DNA from: Cyanoderma ruficeps
Taxonomy: Eukaryota; Chordata; Aves; Passeriformes; Timaliidae
Length of the DNA: 64,000 bases
Direction of reading: 5' to 3'
Assembly: GCA_008694505.1 (NCBI GenBank)
Contig: VZDJ01007749.1
Coordinates: 2,241,564-2,305,563 of the forward strand
The translations under genes were made by a program, and so were the position numbers. The notes under the pieces are model-generated. The model was not told where the DNA came from. It saw nothing but the letters and a program-made list of their open reading frames with translations, and did no database searches. This document shows positions 12,400 through 23,540 of the stretch, in pieces. How positions within the stretch are numbered: the first letter of the stretch is position 1; each line of letters begins with the position of its first letter.

Positions 12400-15300
12400 C
12401 CCACACTGTGAGCTGCAATGTGAAAGCTATACCCAGGGTTCAATCTGCTTACTTCAAACAGCCAATATCCTCATTGCTTTGCCAGGGAGGATTATACATT
12501 TTTCACAAAGTGAGCAAGTATGCTTTCAGAGAAGAAATATTTCCATGGCTACAGATCCTTCTCACACTGTAGAATTGCTTATGCAACTCAGATAGCACAG
12601 AGCTAATGAAATGTGAGGAAGTAATTAAATGAAAGGATGGCTGGGTGTTTGATGTCAAATTTCTGTTTTACACCTGAGACCCTTGGGAACTGTCTCAGGT
12701 GGCCAGGGATACTGTCAAAGTTTGTATTTTGCATGAAGATTACACTCCATTTTTGATCCTGTGGGTTTTTGCTGCTGCATTGTGCACAGAAGTGGCCCTT
12801 GTGCAGGTTTGTAATTGCAGTTAGTCCATATGCTGTTGTGCACTCATCTCACATGGAAGGAAACATACCTGTTACGCAAACAGAAGTTTGACTCACGTTG
12901 CTAGTATGGGTATGAAAGTGTAAAATCATAGAGGATCTGAACAGAGCTAAAATACCAAAAGGACTTTATCTTCTTGTGCAATACTTTTGCAATGTGAAGT
13001 ACTGGAATTAAGATTTCCCTGGCATCAACAGAAGATGATGGCGCAGGGAATATCTGGCAGATAGTTTTTGCCTGTAGGGCACATCTTCTTGATGCCTAGA
13101 CTTTCATATTTTCTCTGAGATTTTCTGCAGTATGGATCATGGGAGTGACAGAAAATTTCCTTTTTTCTCCCTAAGCTAAACTGTAGCTTATTAACAGGTA
13201 AAGTATACCAGGTCAATATAAAGGGACTGTGAGACTGTAAGTGGACTCTTAAGTGACAAATTCTTGTTGGTTTATCTTTAATAATTTTTTTAATCGCTTT
13301 CATAGTCATGCATTCTAGGTAAGTAGGAGGAAGTGCTCAGAATTTCTGTTCATCTTTAAGACCCTGTCAAATACTTTTTAAATACCTCTGATCATTTCCC
13401 TTAATCCTGCCATTGTAATGAACCTAAGATGGTTCTCCATTTAATTTAATGAGGTGAAGGCATTTCTTAAGGATTAGATATTAGTGTGACATATATGTGT
13501 AACTTTAAAAATATCTTGCAAGCTAGAAAGAAATTCTGTGTTAATTGAAGGACAGCTTCAGTAACGATAAAATGAAAGACTCCTCCTAATGGTGCATGTA
13601 TGCACCAAAACAGATGGAAGAGACATTTCGCCAACATCTTCTAAGTACAAATAAGTAAATGTGACAATATTAATTTGAGGGAAAGGATGTGATTAGTACT
13701 CTTTGACTTTTTTTTTTTTGTGGCGGCTGAGTCTAATGTATCCTATTTATATGACTGTGAAGAGCTTCCAGTCATATTGTAAAAATTTCTAAGGGCCAAT
13801 TTGAAAGAGATTGCACTATGAGTGTCAAGTTGACAGGCTCACATCCTCTCCTTGATGTGAAGTGCTAAGTTCATGAAGATGTCAATGTGTTGCCTTGCCA
13901 AGTCTCCCAGCTGGAGAGTAATACTGCATAATAGTCATGAGACTTCAGATCCAACATTATCAGTTCAACCATTGCAAGGTTTCACAGGGGAAACCAAAGC
14001 ACAAGAAAGTAATTTTCAGATAAGTTACATTCAATGGCATTATCGGAATTGATTTCACATCGCTAGGCAGATGCACAAAAGTCACGCTTGCTCTTTCAAG
14101 TCAAATAATGTTCCTGGTAACATTCAGTGGAAGCTTTGCCTGGGCTGGCAAAAAAATCATGAACTCAAGGCAATTTCAGGCTGTTTCAGGAGATGTGCAT
14201 ACATTAGCACGTATGAGTAGCATTCCTATCTACATCACAGTTCTAACATTCTCCTGGTTTTCTTACAATGTTAGTCTGAGCTGTGATCAGCAAGGGTTAT
14301 CTGAATTGGAACCTCCTTGATTAAAATGAGTGAGGAAAGATGGGCCAGGCACTGCTGTAATTCAAAAGCTCTTAACACCTGGTCTGAAAGTGCCTTCTCT
14401 CTTTTGCATCTGAGTAAAACATAGCCTGAGCCAGGGCATGTTGTGAAGTCAAGGCACACAATGAGATTCAGTCTTTTCCCTTAAAAGAGCCCCTGAATTT
14501 AGTGGGACAGTATGGAAGTGACAACTGAAAGGATATAGAGCTGATGTGATTGCATTTACTTGTGATAGGATGTCTTTAATTTGGATGGTTGCTTTCAAGG
14601 TGTGCTCTGAAGCTGTGCTGAGTGTGCCTATCCTTGTGGATAAGAGCCCCCACCCTCTCAATAGCACTTCTATACATCTAATGAGTCAATCAATCAATAA
14701 AGCTTAAAGAGCTGTGCTTCTGAATGCCAACCAGTTGGGTTGTTTTTTTCTTCACAGTGAAGGTGTTTTCTATATTCTGAAACTGTCTATTCTGTTTTCT
14801 GAAACTTTGCCTTTGTTTTAATTTGTACTTGCTACAATACATATTCTTTTGAAGTGCATGCCTCACAACAGGCAGCTTGAAAGGGGTCACCAGGCTTGCC
14901 TCTCTCTGAGGCACTGTCTGCTAAGCAGAGGAAATTGTCCAGCTTGTCAATGCCAAGGTAATAAAACAATGTAGGTAAAGTCAGAGTGTGACTTTTGTCT
15001 CCCTTGGGTAGTGACCTTAAAATTTTTGATCTGTTCCATATCCTATTCATGTCTAGAAAGGAGGCTTTGACTGCTGAAGTGTAACTATTTTATCCTTTAT
15101 CCAAAAAAGAAAATAGGGGTGGTTTTTCCATGCTGATTAGGCCAAAAAGTGTCATTCTCAGATCTTGTGGGGTAACCATTGCAAAGTCAGTACTAGACTG
15201 TGGTCCAAAAGCTCTCTCCTTTCAACAAGAGCAAAGGAGAGAGTCGAGTACCCACCAATATCTTTGTGCTTCTGTGAGAACTCATTAAAAGTCTTCTACC

Positions 15301-18300
15301 ACTTCTCAGTCCTGTCTTTCAGGAGTTAAAGAGCCAAATATGGGGATTCTTTGAGTAGGGTAGTGTCCTGTCAGCCAATGAGTAATCCCACTCTTCTCTT
15401 GAGTTCTCATATTTCAGCTTCTTGCTTTCCCAACAAGCGGCCCTTGGAAACCACAGCGCCTGGTTTCCCCTCAGGGTTGGGTGTAGGCATCTTTGCAGTG
15501 TGTCTGGGAGGGGAAGAAATGTTGGCTCCACCACAAGAGTCTAAACTTGTGATGCTCAGGGCTTCAATGCCTAAATAATTGATGTCCACAATCTTCCACC
15601 AGCAGTACTCCTTGAGTACTGGCGTTCCATCAGTGAGAAGTCCTTACGCTCTTATGCTAGAATCATGGGCTAACTAAGAATGCCAAAACATCTCAGCAAA
15701 TGAAGACTTTTCTGGTTGCCTTGTAACTCTGAGAGTCCTGAGACCTCGAAATGTGTAATGCTTCATATTTGTACTTTAACCAAGCAACCATCCAGCCTCT
15801 CCTGGATATAGCTGAATATGAATATATATGAAGGAATTTACTCTGGTTAAGGCCTTTGAAAGGTTTTGTAGTAGGAATATCCATTCTCAACTTTGCTAAT
15901 GTACCAGGAGACTTCCTTTCATGAGATTTTCCCCTCACGCTAGTCTGGTTTGTCTTCTGTGTAGCTTTTGGACTTTTGCTGGTGCAAACAAAGCAAGTAA
16001 CATGATCTTTGACACAACTCCAGTAACACATTGAAGATTCTTGTCTAATTTTCTGGAGACATATTAAAAAAAACAAAGAATAAGTGTAAGTAATTAAGGA
16101 AGATGCATGATTAATTGTCCCCATGCAGACCTCAGATTAAAATACTGAACATTATTTCACTGGAACCTGTTTCCCTTTGTTTACTTGTAAAATATTCCAA
16201 GCGAATAAATTTGATAAGCTGTACTCAGGGTTGGTGAGTTATGAGAATGGAAGTTTCATTGCTGTCCTGGTCCCAGAAGACAGTATCTTTATTACCTTTT
16301 TAGTTCAGATTCTGGGCATAATATTATGTTTAAAAACATAGATCAAGCAGAAAGCCAATAGTTTTTATGTAAAGCATACTGCTTTTAAAAGATGTAGGAA
16401 ACCGAGTTGTTTTTCTTCATATGGATATGAAAACCCATTAGAAAAATTGAAATGATTCACTTTCTGCACATTAAACCCTTGCTGCACCTTGCTATGACAC
16501 TTCATGCTAGAAGACTCAAGTTTATGTGACCCATAAGTTTTCTAAACCACCTGCATTAGAGCAGTTATTCTAACCAACACACGCAGAGTCTCAATTTTGG
16601 TGTTCTCATGAGCAGCACCCAGGGTGGCAAGGAGAAGCCCATTAGCCAGCCCCTAAGCAGGCATGATGAATTCCCTCCCTGCTGAAATCACCCACAGCCC
16701 CACCCCGGAGCCATTTGGGAGACCAGATGAATACACGCGGGCTAAATCCTGCACCTTACGAGGCATTGACTTCCTAATGGAAACTGTTTTCTAACGTGAG
16801 TAAAGGCTAATCCATAACTTACATACTTGGGAAAATCAATCAATAAACACGCCTGTGACAATGGGATTTTTGACAAGAAGCACTGCAAAATCTTATTTAC
16901 CTCCTCTGCACAGCCAGCAAATACACACCAGGGAAACTTACTTTTGATGTAGCCGTATAACTTAAATAATGCCTCAAATGACTGGTGCAGGCATTGGCTA
17001 CAGAGGATAAAAAAGAAAGCTGGATTAACTAAAAATAGTTGTATTAAAACTCAGTGTATTTTCTTCCTTGAGGAGAAGCGGGGAAAAAAAAATCAACCCA
17101 CAACTCTAATCTTGGACTAGAAGACTACAGGTAGAAAAGTTCAGGTCTTGCCCTTCTCATTTTTGAAAGACACTTTTCTAGTTCAAAGGGGCTTTGGTTT
17201 AGCTTCAGGGGAAATATCAAGGATTATAATTGGAAGACTTTTCTAGTTTTTCCTAGCTGGATTTCAGAAATGCGATATGTACTTAACAAAGCCACACACA
17301 GAAAAAAAGAACAGGGGAACTTTGAAATAAACCTTTCATTCCTCCTGCTGCCGTGCATTCTATACTGTCACCCTGCATTTTCCCTGAGAGGGAGGAGTAT
17401 GGAACAAGAGATGAAAGCTATTGGAAAATGGAGAAGTGCAAGATTAAAAATAAATCCAAAAAGGAAAGACATATTGAGAAAGGTGGATTTACACCAGCTA
17501 CTAAATTTTCCTCTTAAATGTGTACATCTGGAAAGATTTATCTGTATTTTGTGGGATATTTCTGCAATTAATTGCAATGCAGTTGATTAGGAATTTTTGT
17601 GGAGATCATGAGAGGATGGACACCAGAAACTGCTAATTTTAACGGTCTGCCGACTTTCGTTGTGATCTGATCCTGTCCTCACTGAAAGCCCTGGGAAATG
17701 AAATGCTGGCCCTACTGCAGTCAGGGGAGAGGAGTGGCTGACTTTGGGGATAGCCATGGCAGAATTTCACCCTGGGAAACCAAGTTTTGTCATTAATGAC
17801 TGTCTGTCCAAACATTTGTGCCTGTGCTTTTAATTCAAGGTGGGGAGCTGCTAACTTTTATCCTTTTCCTTTCCTTTTTTAACAAACTTATTTTCTTACT
17901 CGTGTCTTTTCTTGGTGCATACTTTGCTCATGGTCTGATTAGGTATGGGCTTCTGGGTACAGAAGCATTTAAGATTGAAAATGAATCATTTCATCAATTA
18001 CACAGTTAAGGCACATTAAAACAATAAAGAACACACCCTCTTTATATAACTCCCTAGGCCAGAAGCTCTTATTTTGAAAACAACATTTTGAATGATGTAG
18101 CTTGCAGTAAATTAACCACTTTACATATTAGTAATCAGAAAATTTTGTGTTTAGATATTTTAGCATCTCCTAACAAAGAAGACTCTTGTTAATTTTTGAA
18201 ATTGTCTCTGGAATACAACATACCTGAAGACACACTAATCACTTCAGTCTTCAAAATGTCTGAAAAGGTTGGTAACTACTACCAATGATCACCCAGAACT

Positions 18301-18445
18301 ACTTATTCACACTTTGGTAGTTGCCAGGAAAATGTTTTCTTAAACATATTTTCATCTGCTTGCTTTCATCTGCTGTTCAGAGTTAAAAAAGAGTTTTTAA
18401 AAACTCATGATCAAAGGCTGTATAGTATTCCTGAGTTGTCAGGAA
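12400..18445. other. Non-coding stretch, no gene recognised
   Basis: Six kilobases of mostly unique sequence. A ten-base perfect stem (12671-12680 with 12692-12701, loop of 11) sits just after the T/G tract. The segment 16590-17060 is a candidate regulatory block, discussed as a finding. The 143-codon reverse frame at 15693-16124 has no recognisable domain. No repeat element was recognised with confidence. Confidence 0.55.
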
Positions 18446-18548
18446 GGAGGGGAGTGACCAGCTGGTCCTTTCAGTCAGGTTGGCAGTCAAGGATTTATCA
18501 GCTAGAGTCCTTGACTATTTCACAGCTGGTCACTTTTGTAAACCCTCC
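18446..18548. repeat. Nested imperfect inverted repeat (hairpin)
   Basis: Two perfect arms of 12 bases, agtgaccagctg at 18453-18464 and its reverse complement at 18523-18534, enclose a second perfect pair of 9 bases. That pair is agtcaagga at 18485-18493 with tccttgact at 18508-18516, around a 14-base loop. A further outer pairing of ggaggg (18446-18451) with ccctcc (18543-18548) is possible. The internal loop is lopsided, 20 bases on the left and 6 on the right. The arms carry the E-box CAGCTG. Confidence 0.8.
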
Positions 18549-19334
18549 AACTCCAGTGGTATTCCTTCCCCTGAAAAAATTAGCATTTTAATGACACAAA
18601 CCTTGTGCCTTGTGTTTGGTGCTAAACTTTGGATCACCTGACAGTTTGACTCCAACTTTATGTTCTTCTGTGAGACCACTTAGTGTCTGAGGTGTGTGAA
18701 TTGTTGGGATCTTGTCATTCTGAAGAGTTTTGACAATGACATCCAGACACAAGCAATGTGTTTGAGAATCAGTTTGTCTGATGTTAAGAGTAGTGGGAGT
18801 CAGGGCTTTTGGGTTTCATTCCCTTCTCTGCCACTGACTTGTTACTGCTGAAGACACAGAGAACCTTGTTGACGAGGCTCAGGACGTTTCATGCTTTATT
18901 CTGAAGGCACTGGTTCCCATAGACACTTTACAGGGTGTCTCAGCTTACCATTGTTAACAAGGGAAGAAAGAAAGGAGCCAATTTCTATTCACCTTGTTGG
19001 GAAGAATCAGAAAAAGTAAGTTATGAAAATACTCTTTCTTCAAAGGTTGTTTTAAAATATCAAAATAATTGCTTCTAACTCCAAAACTAATACTGAATCC
19101 AAGCATGACTACTGCATCCTGTCAAATTCTGGATTCTGGCTTATGCTCAGACCTTTCTATACCAACTAAACTCAAAGCAGTGTTTGGTTTTATCTTCCTC
19201 TGCTTTAGGAAATGTTCTCTTGCAGACTCTTGGCAATATTCTAAATATTAAACTTTAGTCATGATAGAAGTCTTCATGCTGACAGTGCTGACAGTGCTTA
19301 GAGGAAACTTGTGCTGCCTTCATTCTCCTTTTTC
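18549..19334. other. Non-coding stretch, no gene recognised
   Basis: Unique sequence. A nine-base word, gctgacagt, is repeated in tandem twice at about 19279-19296, shortly before the T homopolymer. Nothing else was identified. Confidence 0.55.
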
Positions 19335-19355
19335 TTTTTTTTTTTTTTTTTGGGN
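19335..19355. repeat. T homopolymer ending at an ambiguous base
   Basis: Seventeen T bases are followed by GGG and then the only N in the window, at 19355. The N next to a homopolymer most likely reflects an unresolved base call. A reading frame drawn across this point should not be trusted. Confidence 0.9.
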
Positions 19356-19580
19356 GATTTGAAAACTATTATTGTTTTACCCAAGAACGTAGAAAAAGAT
19401 CTCAAGGTCAGGTTCTATTACCAGTTTCCCAGCGAGAACTACAAGAAGCCATTGTTTCTGTTCTCCAGAACACAAGATGCAATGGTCAATTCCATGTTGT
19501 GGCCAGTGACTGTAATTATGGAACTCCAGTTTGAAGAGGAAAACATTGTTAGAACAGATGGACACAAAATGGTAAATATA

Positions 19581-19612
19581 ATTACATTATATTATGCATA
19601 ATATAATGTAAT
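19581..19612. repeat. Perfect 32-bp AT-rich palindrome
   Basis: The sequence reads the same on both strands: a 16-base arm, attacattatattatg, runs directly into its exact reverse complement, so the centre is TGCA with no spacer. Flanking bases do not extend the symmetry. Such a structure can extrude a cruciform or mark a fold-back duplication. Confidence 0.95.
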
Positions 19613-22600
19613 ATGATTATACTGGAAATCCCTATGAGAATGTGACAAGGGTGGCTTTTCTTCTATTCTGGCTTTTCTGGACTAAAACCTTTTTTTGCAT
19701 AAGCCTATTCCAAACTGCTAGTACAGCCTATAGTGAAATTTGAGATACTGGCCACTTGCTGTTTATTTCTATCATATCAGGAACTCCTGATGCATGGAGA
19801 ATGATGGACAGCTCCTTGCTAGCCATGGATCATGTAGTTGCGGGCATCATGATTATCTCACACTGTCTCTAACTAAAGAAATGACACGTCTGGAAATAAT
19901 GTATCGCAAATCTAGATAGAAATTGTACAGTTAGAGGTTATAAGATGTAAAAAGGCAAAACAAGCTAGAAAGTAACAAACAAAAGAACACCTACCCTCTG
20001 GCTGTACATCTACTTTGTGCTTTTCTAACAATGGCCAATTTTTAGCTGTTTCTCTCCCAAGGAGAACATCCCAAATCCTGAATACACAGGTGAGACATGA
20101 CTGTGGGGAAGCAAAAGGCTGCTTCCACCCCAAAACAGAGAGAAAAATGCACTTCTGAGGGAGAGAGGAAGCTTTAAATCCCTCTCAGACCAAGGAGGTG
20201 ACTGAGCTAAAGAAGCCACGGACAGAGTGCAGTTCAGCCATTCTGTAAAGCATGGGATGGAGGGAATTTTTCCTCACAGTGGGCTGTGTATTTTAAAAGT
20301 GCTTCCAGGTCCATTTTTATAAAACCAAGGAGAACTGGCATGCAGAAAGCCTTGGCAGTTCCTAGGCCTTGGGGGATAGGGCTATGACATTATTTTTTGA
20401 AGGCCTTCAAAACTGAGAATGAAGGTGAGATACTCAGCTCATTTGCAGTCCAAGATTTTCCCAGGTATGTGCTGGAGACACCAAATTCAAAAGGATATAG
20501 TGACCAACGGCCTTGAATATTTACAGGTTTATGCAGGGGCTGGTTCAGGAAATCCTCAAAATTATCGTATTGTGAAGAAAAGTTCAGTGGGATCTGACAC
20601 ATTACTTTTAGTTTTTGTTATTGGTTATGCTGCAGAGCCTGGCTCTTGTTCACATCACACTTTTCCATCTCCCAAGAAAACGCAGGCTGGCTGTAAGGCT
20701 GGAGCTGTGCACAGAGGCCCTGTTGGCTCTTCTAGTTCAGATCCTGATTATAGATACGTCTGAGTCAAAGTCTCTGAGTTATTCCTCATCTTAGCTTGAC
20801 AAAGTAGAGAAGCTTGGAGGTGGGGAGTGCATTTGATAGAATTAAGGGGAACAAAAGGGCAGCTTTGATATCATAGCTTTTGACAAGGAGAAGAACTAAA
20901 GAGAATTACGGTGACCTCAAGTTGCCACAGAGTCTGCTTTAGCTTGGATTTTGTTTGGCAGACTAGCTGGGGAAAAAAGATAAATCAATATTCTATTCTA
21001 GGTGGCAAATATATGTTTTTTGCCTTATCTCTTATTTCTAAGGCATGAAATCATCATCTAATAACACACCCTATGTATTGAAAACAGAAATTTTTGAAGA
21101 AAGTTTATCTCTTGCAAAGAAGAAAAGGGAGGAAATGCAATTTCCCTTCTAGTTTCCTATTATTGCTCTCCCCTTCCTTCCATTCCAGGATTTGAAAGAT
21201 TCCACTCCATAGAAATGGCTTTTACCATTTCACTTAATTTGCCTGGTGATTGTAATGTTCTGTGACTTTTTCCATAACTGTTCTATTGGAGAGGATGCCT
21301 CAGCATCCTCCCCAGACATTACTGGGAAAGGAAGGTGGGAGGAAGAGCAAAGGTTGAACTTGACTTCAGGACTGATGTGATCTTGCAGTTGACAGTGGGA
21401 GGCTTTTTTGCTCCTTTGCAATAACATTTACTGCTGTTGGAACTGTCAGTAAAGTAGGAAAAAGCAATTAATATTTTTGCCTCTGTCTTTCACAAAATCC
21501 TTGCTTTTCTGCAAGCAAAGCTCGAAAGAAATCATAGTTCACTTTGAGGAGCGATACGAGAAAAAAGAACTATAAGAACTCCCTACATGTCCTTTGCTCA
21601 TTAGCAATGACAGACTGTGGAGGAAAAATATCCCACAGCACAAGTTTTGTAAATACAATTCCAATAAAATCTAATTTCAGGACAAATAAAAATCAGAAAA
21701 GGAAGTTAATTGGATATATCTTTTGAGAGCTGCTTTTTATTCTTCAAATTTTGTATTCCAATTTCAGGCAAAATTTTTGACAGCCTGAAAGTGCAACACA
21801 GAGAAGAATTATTATGCTTTTTGCCTATTAGGTAGAATGTTTTCTAGCAAAATATACCTGCCCCTTTTACAGAATTTGCTGAGGAAGGTGGAAACCTGCT
21901 CCTGTGAGTGACTCACCGAAGTCCCACCAGCAGTGTATTTATTCTGTTATGTGCATCACTGATGTCCCGAGCCAAAAGGGAAGCAGCAGGAAACCACAAC
22001 CTGTGCTCTGAGCAGTCAGACCAAATCAGACAGTTTGATTTTCACAAGGTGATGAACTGCTGTGGCTGCCACTGGAATCCCAAGCTGCCTTTCTCTCGGG
22101 CATTGGGGATCCATGTAGACAGGAGACTGCTGCTCTCAGCAAAATTCCTCACTGAGTGTCCCGGGAACAAGCGCTTTTCCAAGTACCTGCTGGTCCTCAG
22201 ACTCCTCTTGAATCTAGCAATGCTTTGCTGGGTGATCCTAAAAAGCTTTTAGAAACTCACAAAGATATTTGTAGGGGGTTGCTTTTAATTTTCCTCTTCA
22301 GTGGGATTGCAAAAAAGCAAAACTTACACTGATGTAAGCAGATTTAGTGTTTCATTCCTGTTCTTGAAGCCTTAAATTTCTACTGCATTAAATCTACTTT
22401 AAATTTGAAATATTTGCCAATGTAAATAATTAAATCACATAAAGGGCAGTGCCTGAAAAGCCAAGCTGTGTTCATTATATGATTTTTTGAAGCATTAAGT
22501 AGGTACCTAATGAAAATCCAGCTCTCCTTGGGTTGCGTAGGTGCTCAGTAAAACTCTCTGAATTCATTACAGATGATGCACAATGCCTGATTCATTTACA

Positions 22601-23359
22601 AGAGTGTTAAAGTTCCCATGTAAATGTATTTGAAATGAGAGTGTGCTTAAAAATTTTTAAGTCCTTGGGATGTTTCATAAGAAGCAAATGTCTTTGAGAT
22701 GCAAATATTTCCTTTTTTCAGTGAAAGGCCAGCTGTACACATAAAGTCTGTGTGTGGGACGGATAATGGTGCTTAAAAGCTTCAATAGCGTCTTAATAAA
22801 AGGAAAGAATTTTCTCTGGCTTGCAGGTTTTGTACAGTATCTGCAACCAAGTCCAGCCTGTGTAAACCCTGACCTTAGAAATGAATCTTCAGCCTCATCA
22901 GGCACAAATGGATGGAACAACAAGGTTGAGGAGAGTCAGAGGGTTTTATCCCAGCAAATATTGATGCATAGCTAAATAATAGCTATATCTATTTTTTTTC
23001 CTCAAAACTCCATTTAAATAAAAAATACCTAAAGGGTTAATATATCTTTCTGACAAGAATTTTTAGGCTGTTTGGTAAAGTCAAAAAAGGATAATTATTT
23101 AAAAGTCGGAGAAAATTTCTGAAAATCCGGTTGCATGTCTGTTGCTGAGAAATTCCTTGATAATCTGTAGGGAAATAAGATATGGCAAGGAATTGAAGAA
23201 AGACAGCTTGCCTTTTTCATCTGGCTCTAATCAAAATTCTGCTCTGATGTTTTTCATGAGTTCCTCAGTCTGCCAAACTTGCAGATTTCGAAGTGGAGAG
23301 AAGGGCTGCAGGAGGTTTAATCTGGTTTCTGTTTTCCCACTGAATTATTACCACTTTAA
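19613..23359. other. Non-coding stretch, no gene recognised
   Basis: Unique sequence with short frames only. An eight-base hairpin (gaggatgc at 21291-21298 with gcatcctc at 21303-21310) is visible but commonplace. No element or gene was identified. Confidence 0.6.
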
Positions 23360-23540
23360 CTATCCTTCGCAGTGCCTGCCCCTTGTTTCCTGCTGTTCGG
23401 TGCGCAGGTGGAGCCGCTCACCCTGTGCTGTTCTTCCACCGTGCCCGGGGCTGGGGATGCCGGGCGGGGCAGCTCCAGCGGGGCTGGCTGGGGCTCCTGC
23501 CCTGCGCTGCTGGTGGATTCCAGAGCTGTACTGCTGTGCA
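23360..23540. other. Local GC-rich, CpG-rich patch
   Basis: Ten CpG dinucleotides fall between 23368 and 23506, in sequence that is mostly G and C, while the surrounding kilobases are AT-rich and almost free of CpG. It is shorter than the usual 200-base threshold for a CpG island. Frames are open here on several strands at once, as expected from GC-rich sequence. The longest is 164 codons (23142-23636, forward). None resembles a known protein. It could be a small promoter, an exon of a non-coding RNA or an old insertion. Confidence 0.6.

Noticed and set aside
12177..12572. A 131-codon frame with a hydrophobic centre like a membrane segment
   Set aside because: The Phe/Gly/Trp/Leu run is simply the translation of the T/G low-complexity tract.
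15693..16124. A 143-codon reverse frame
   Set aside because: No domain, no conservation cue and no splice signals suggest it is real.
19311..19601. A 96-codon frame that looks protein-like in places
   Set aside because: It starts in a T homopolymer and crosses the ambiguous base at 19355. The rest matches no family I recognise.
20294..20313. aaagtgcttccaggtc, similar to the miR-302/17 seed family
   Set aside because: No partner arm lies upstream or downstream to form a precursor hairpin, so the seed match is taken as chance.
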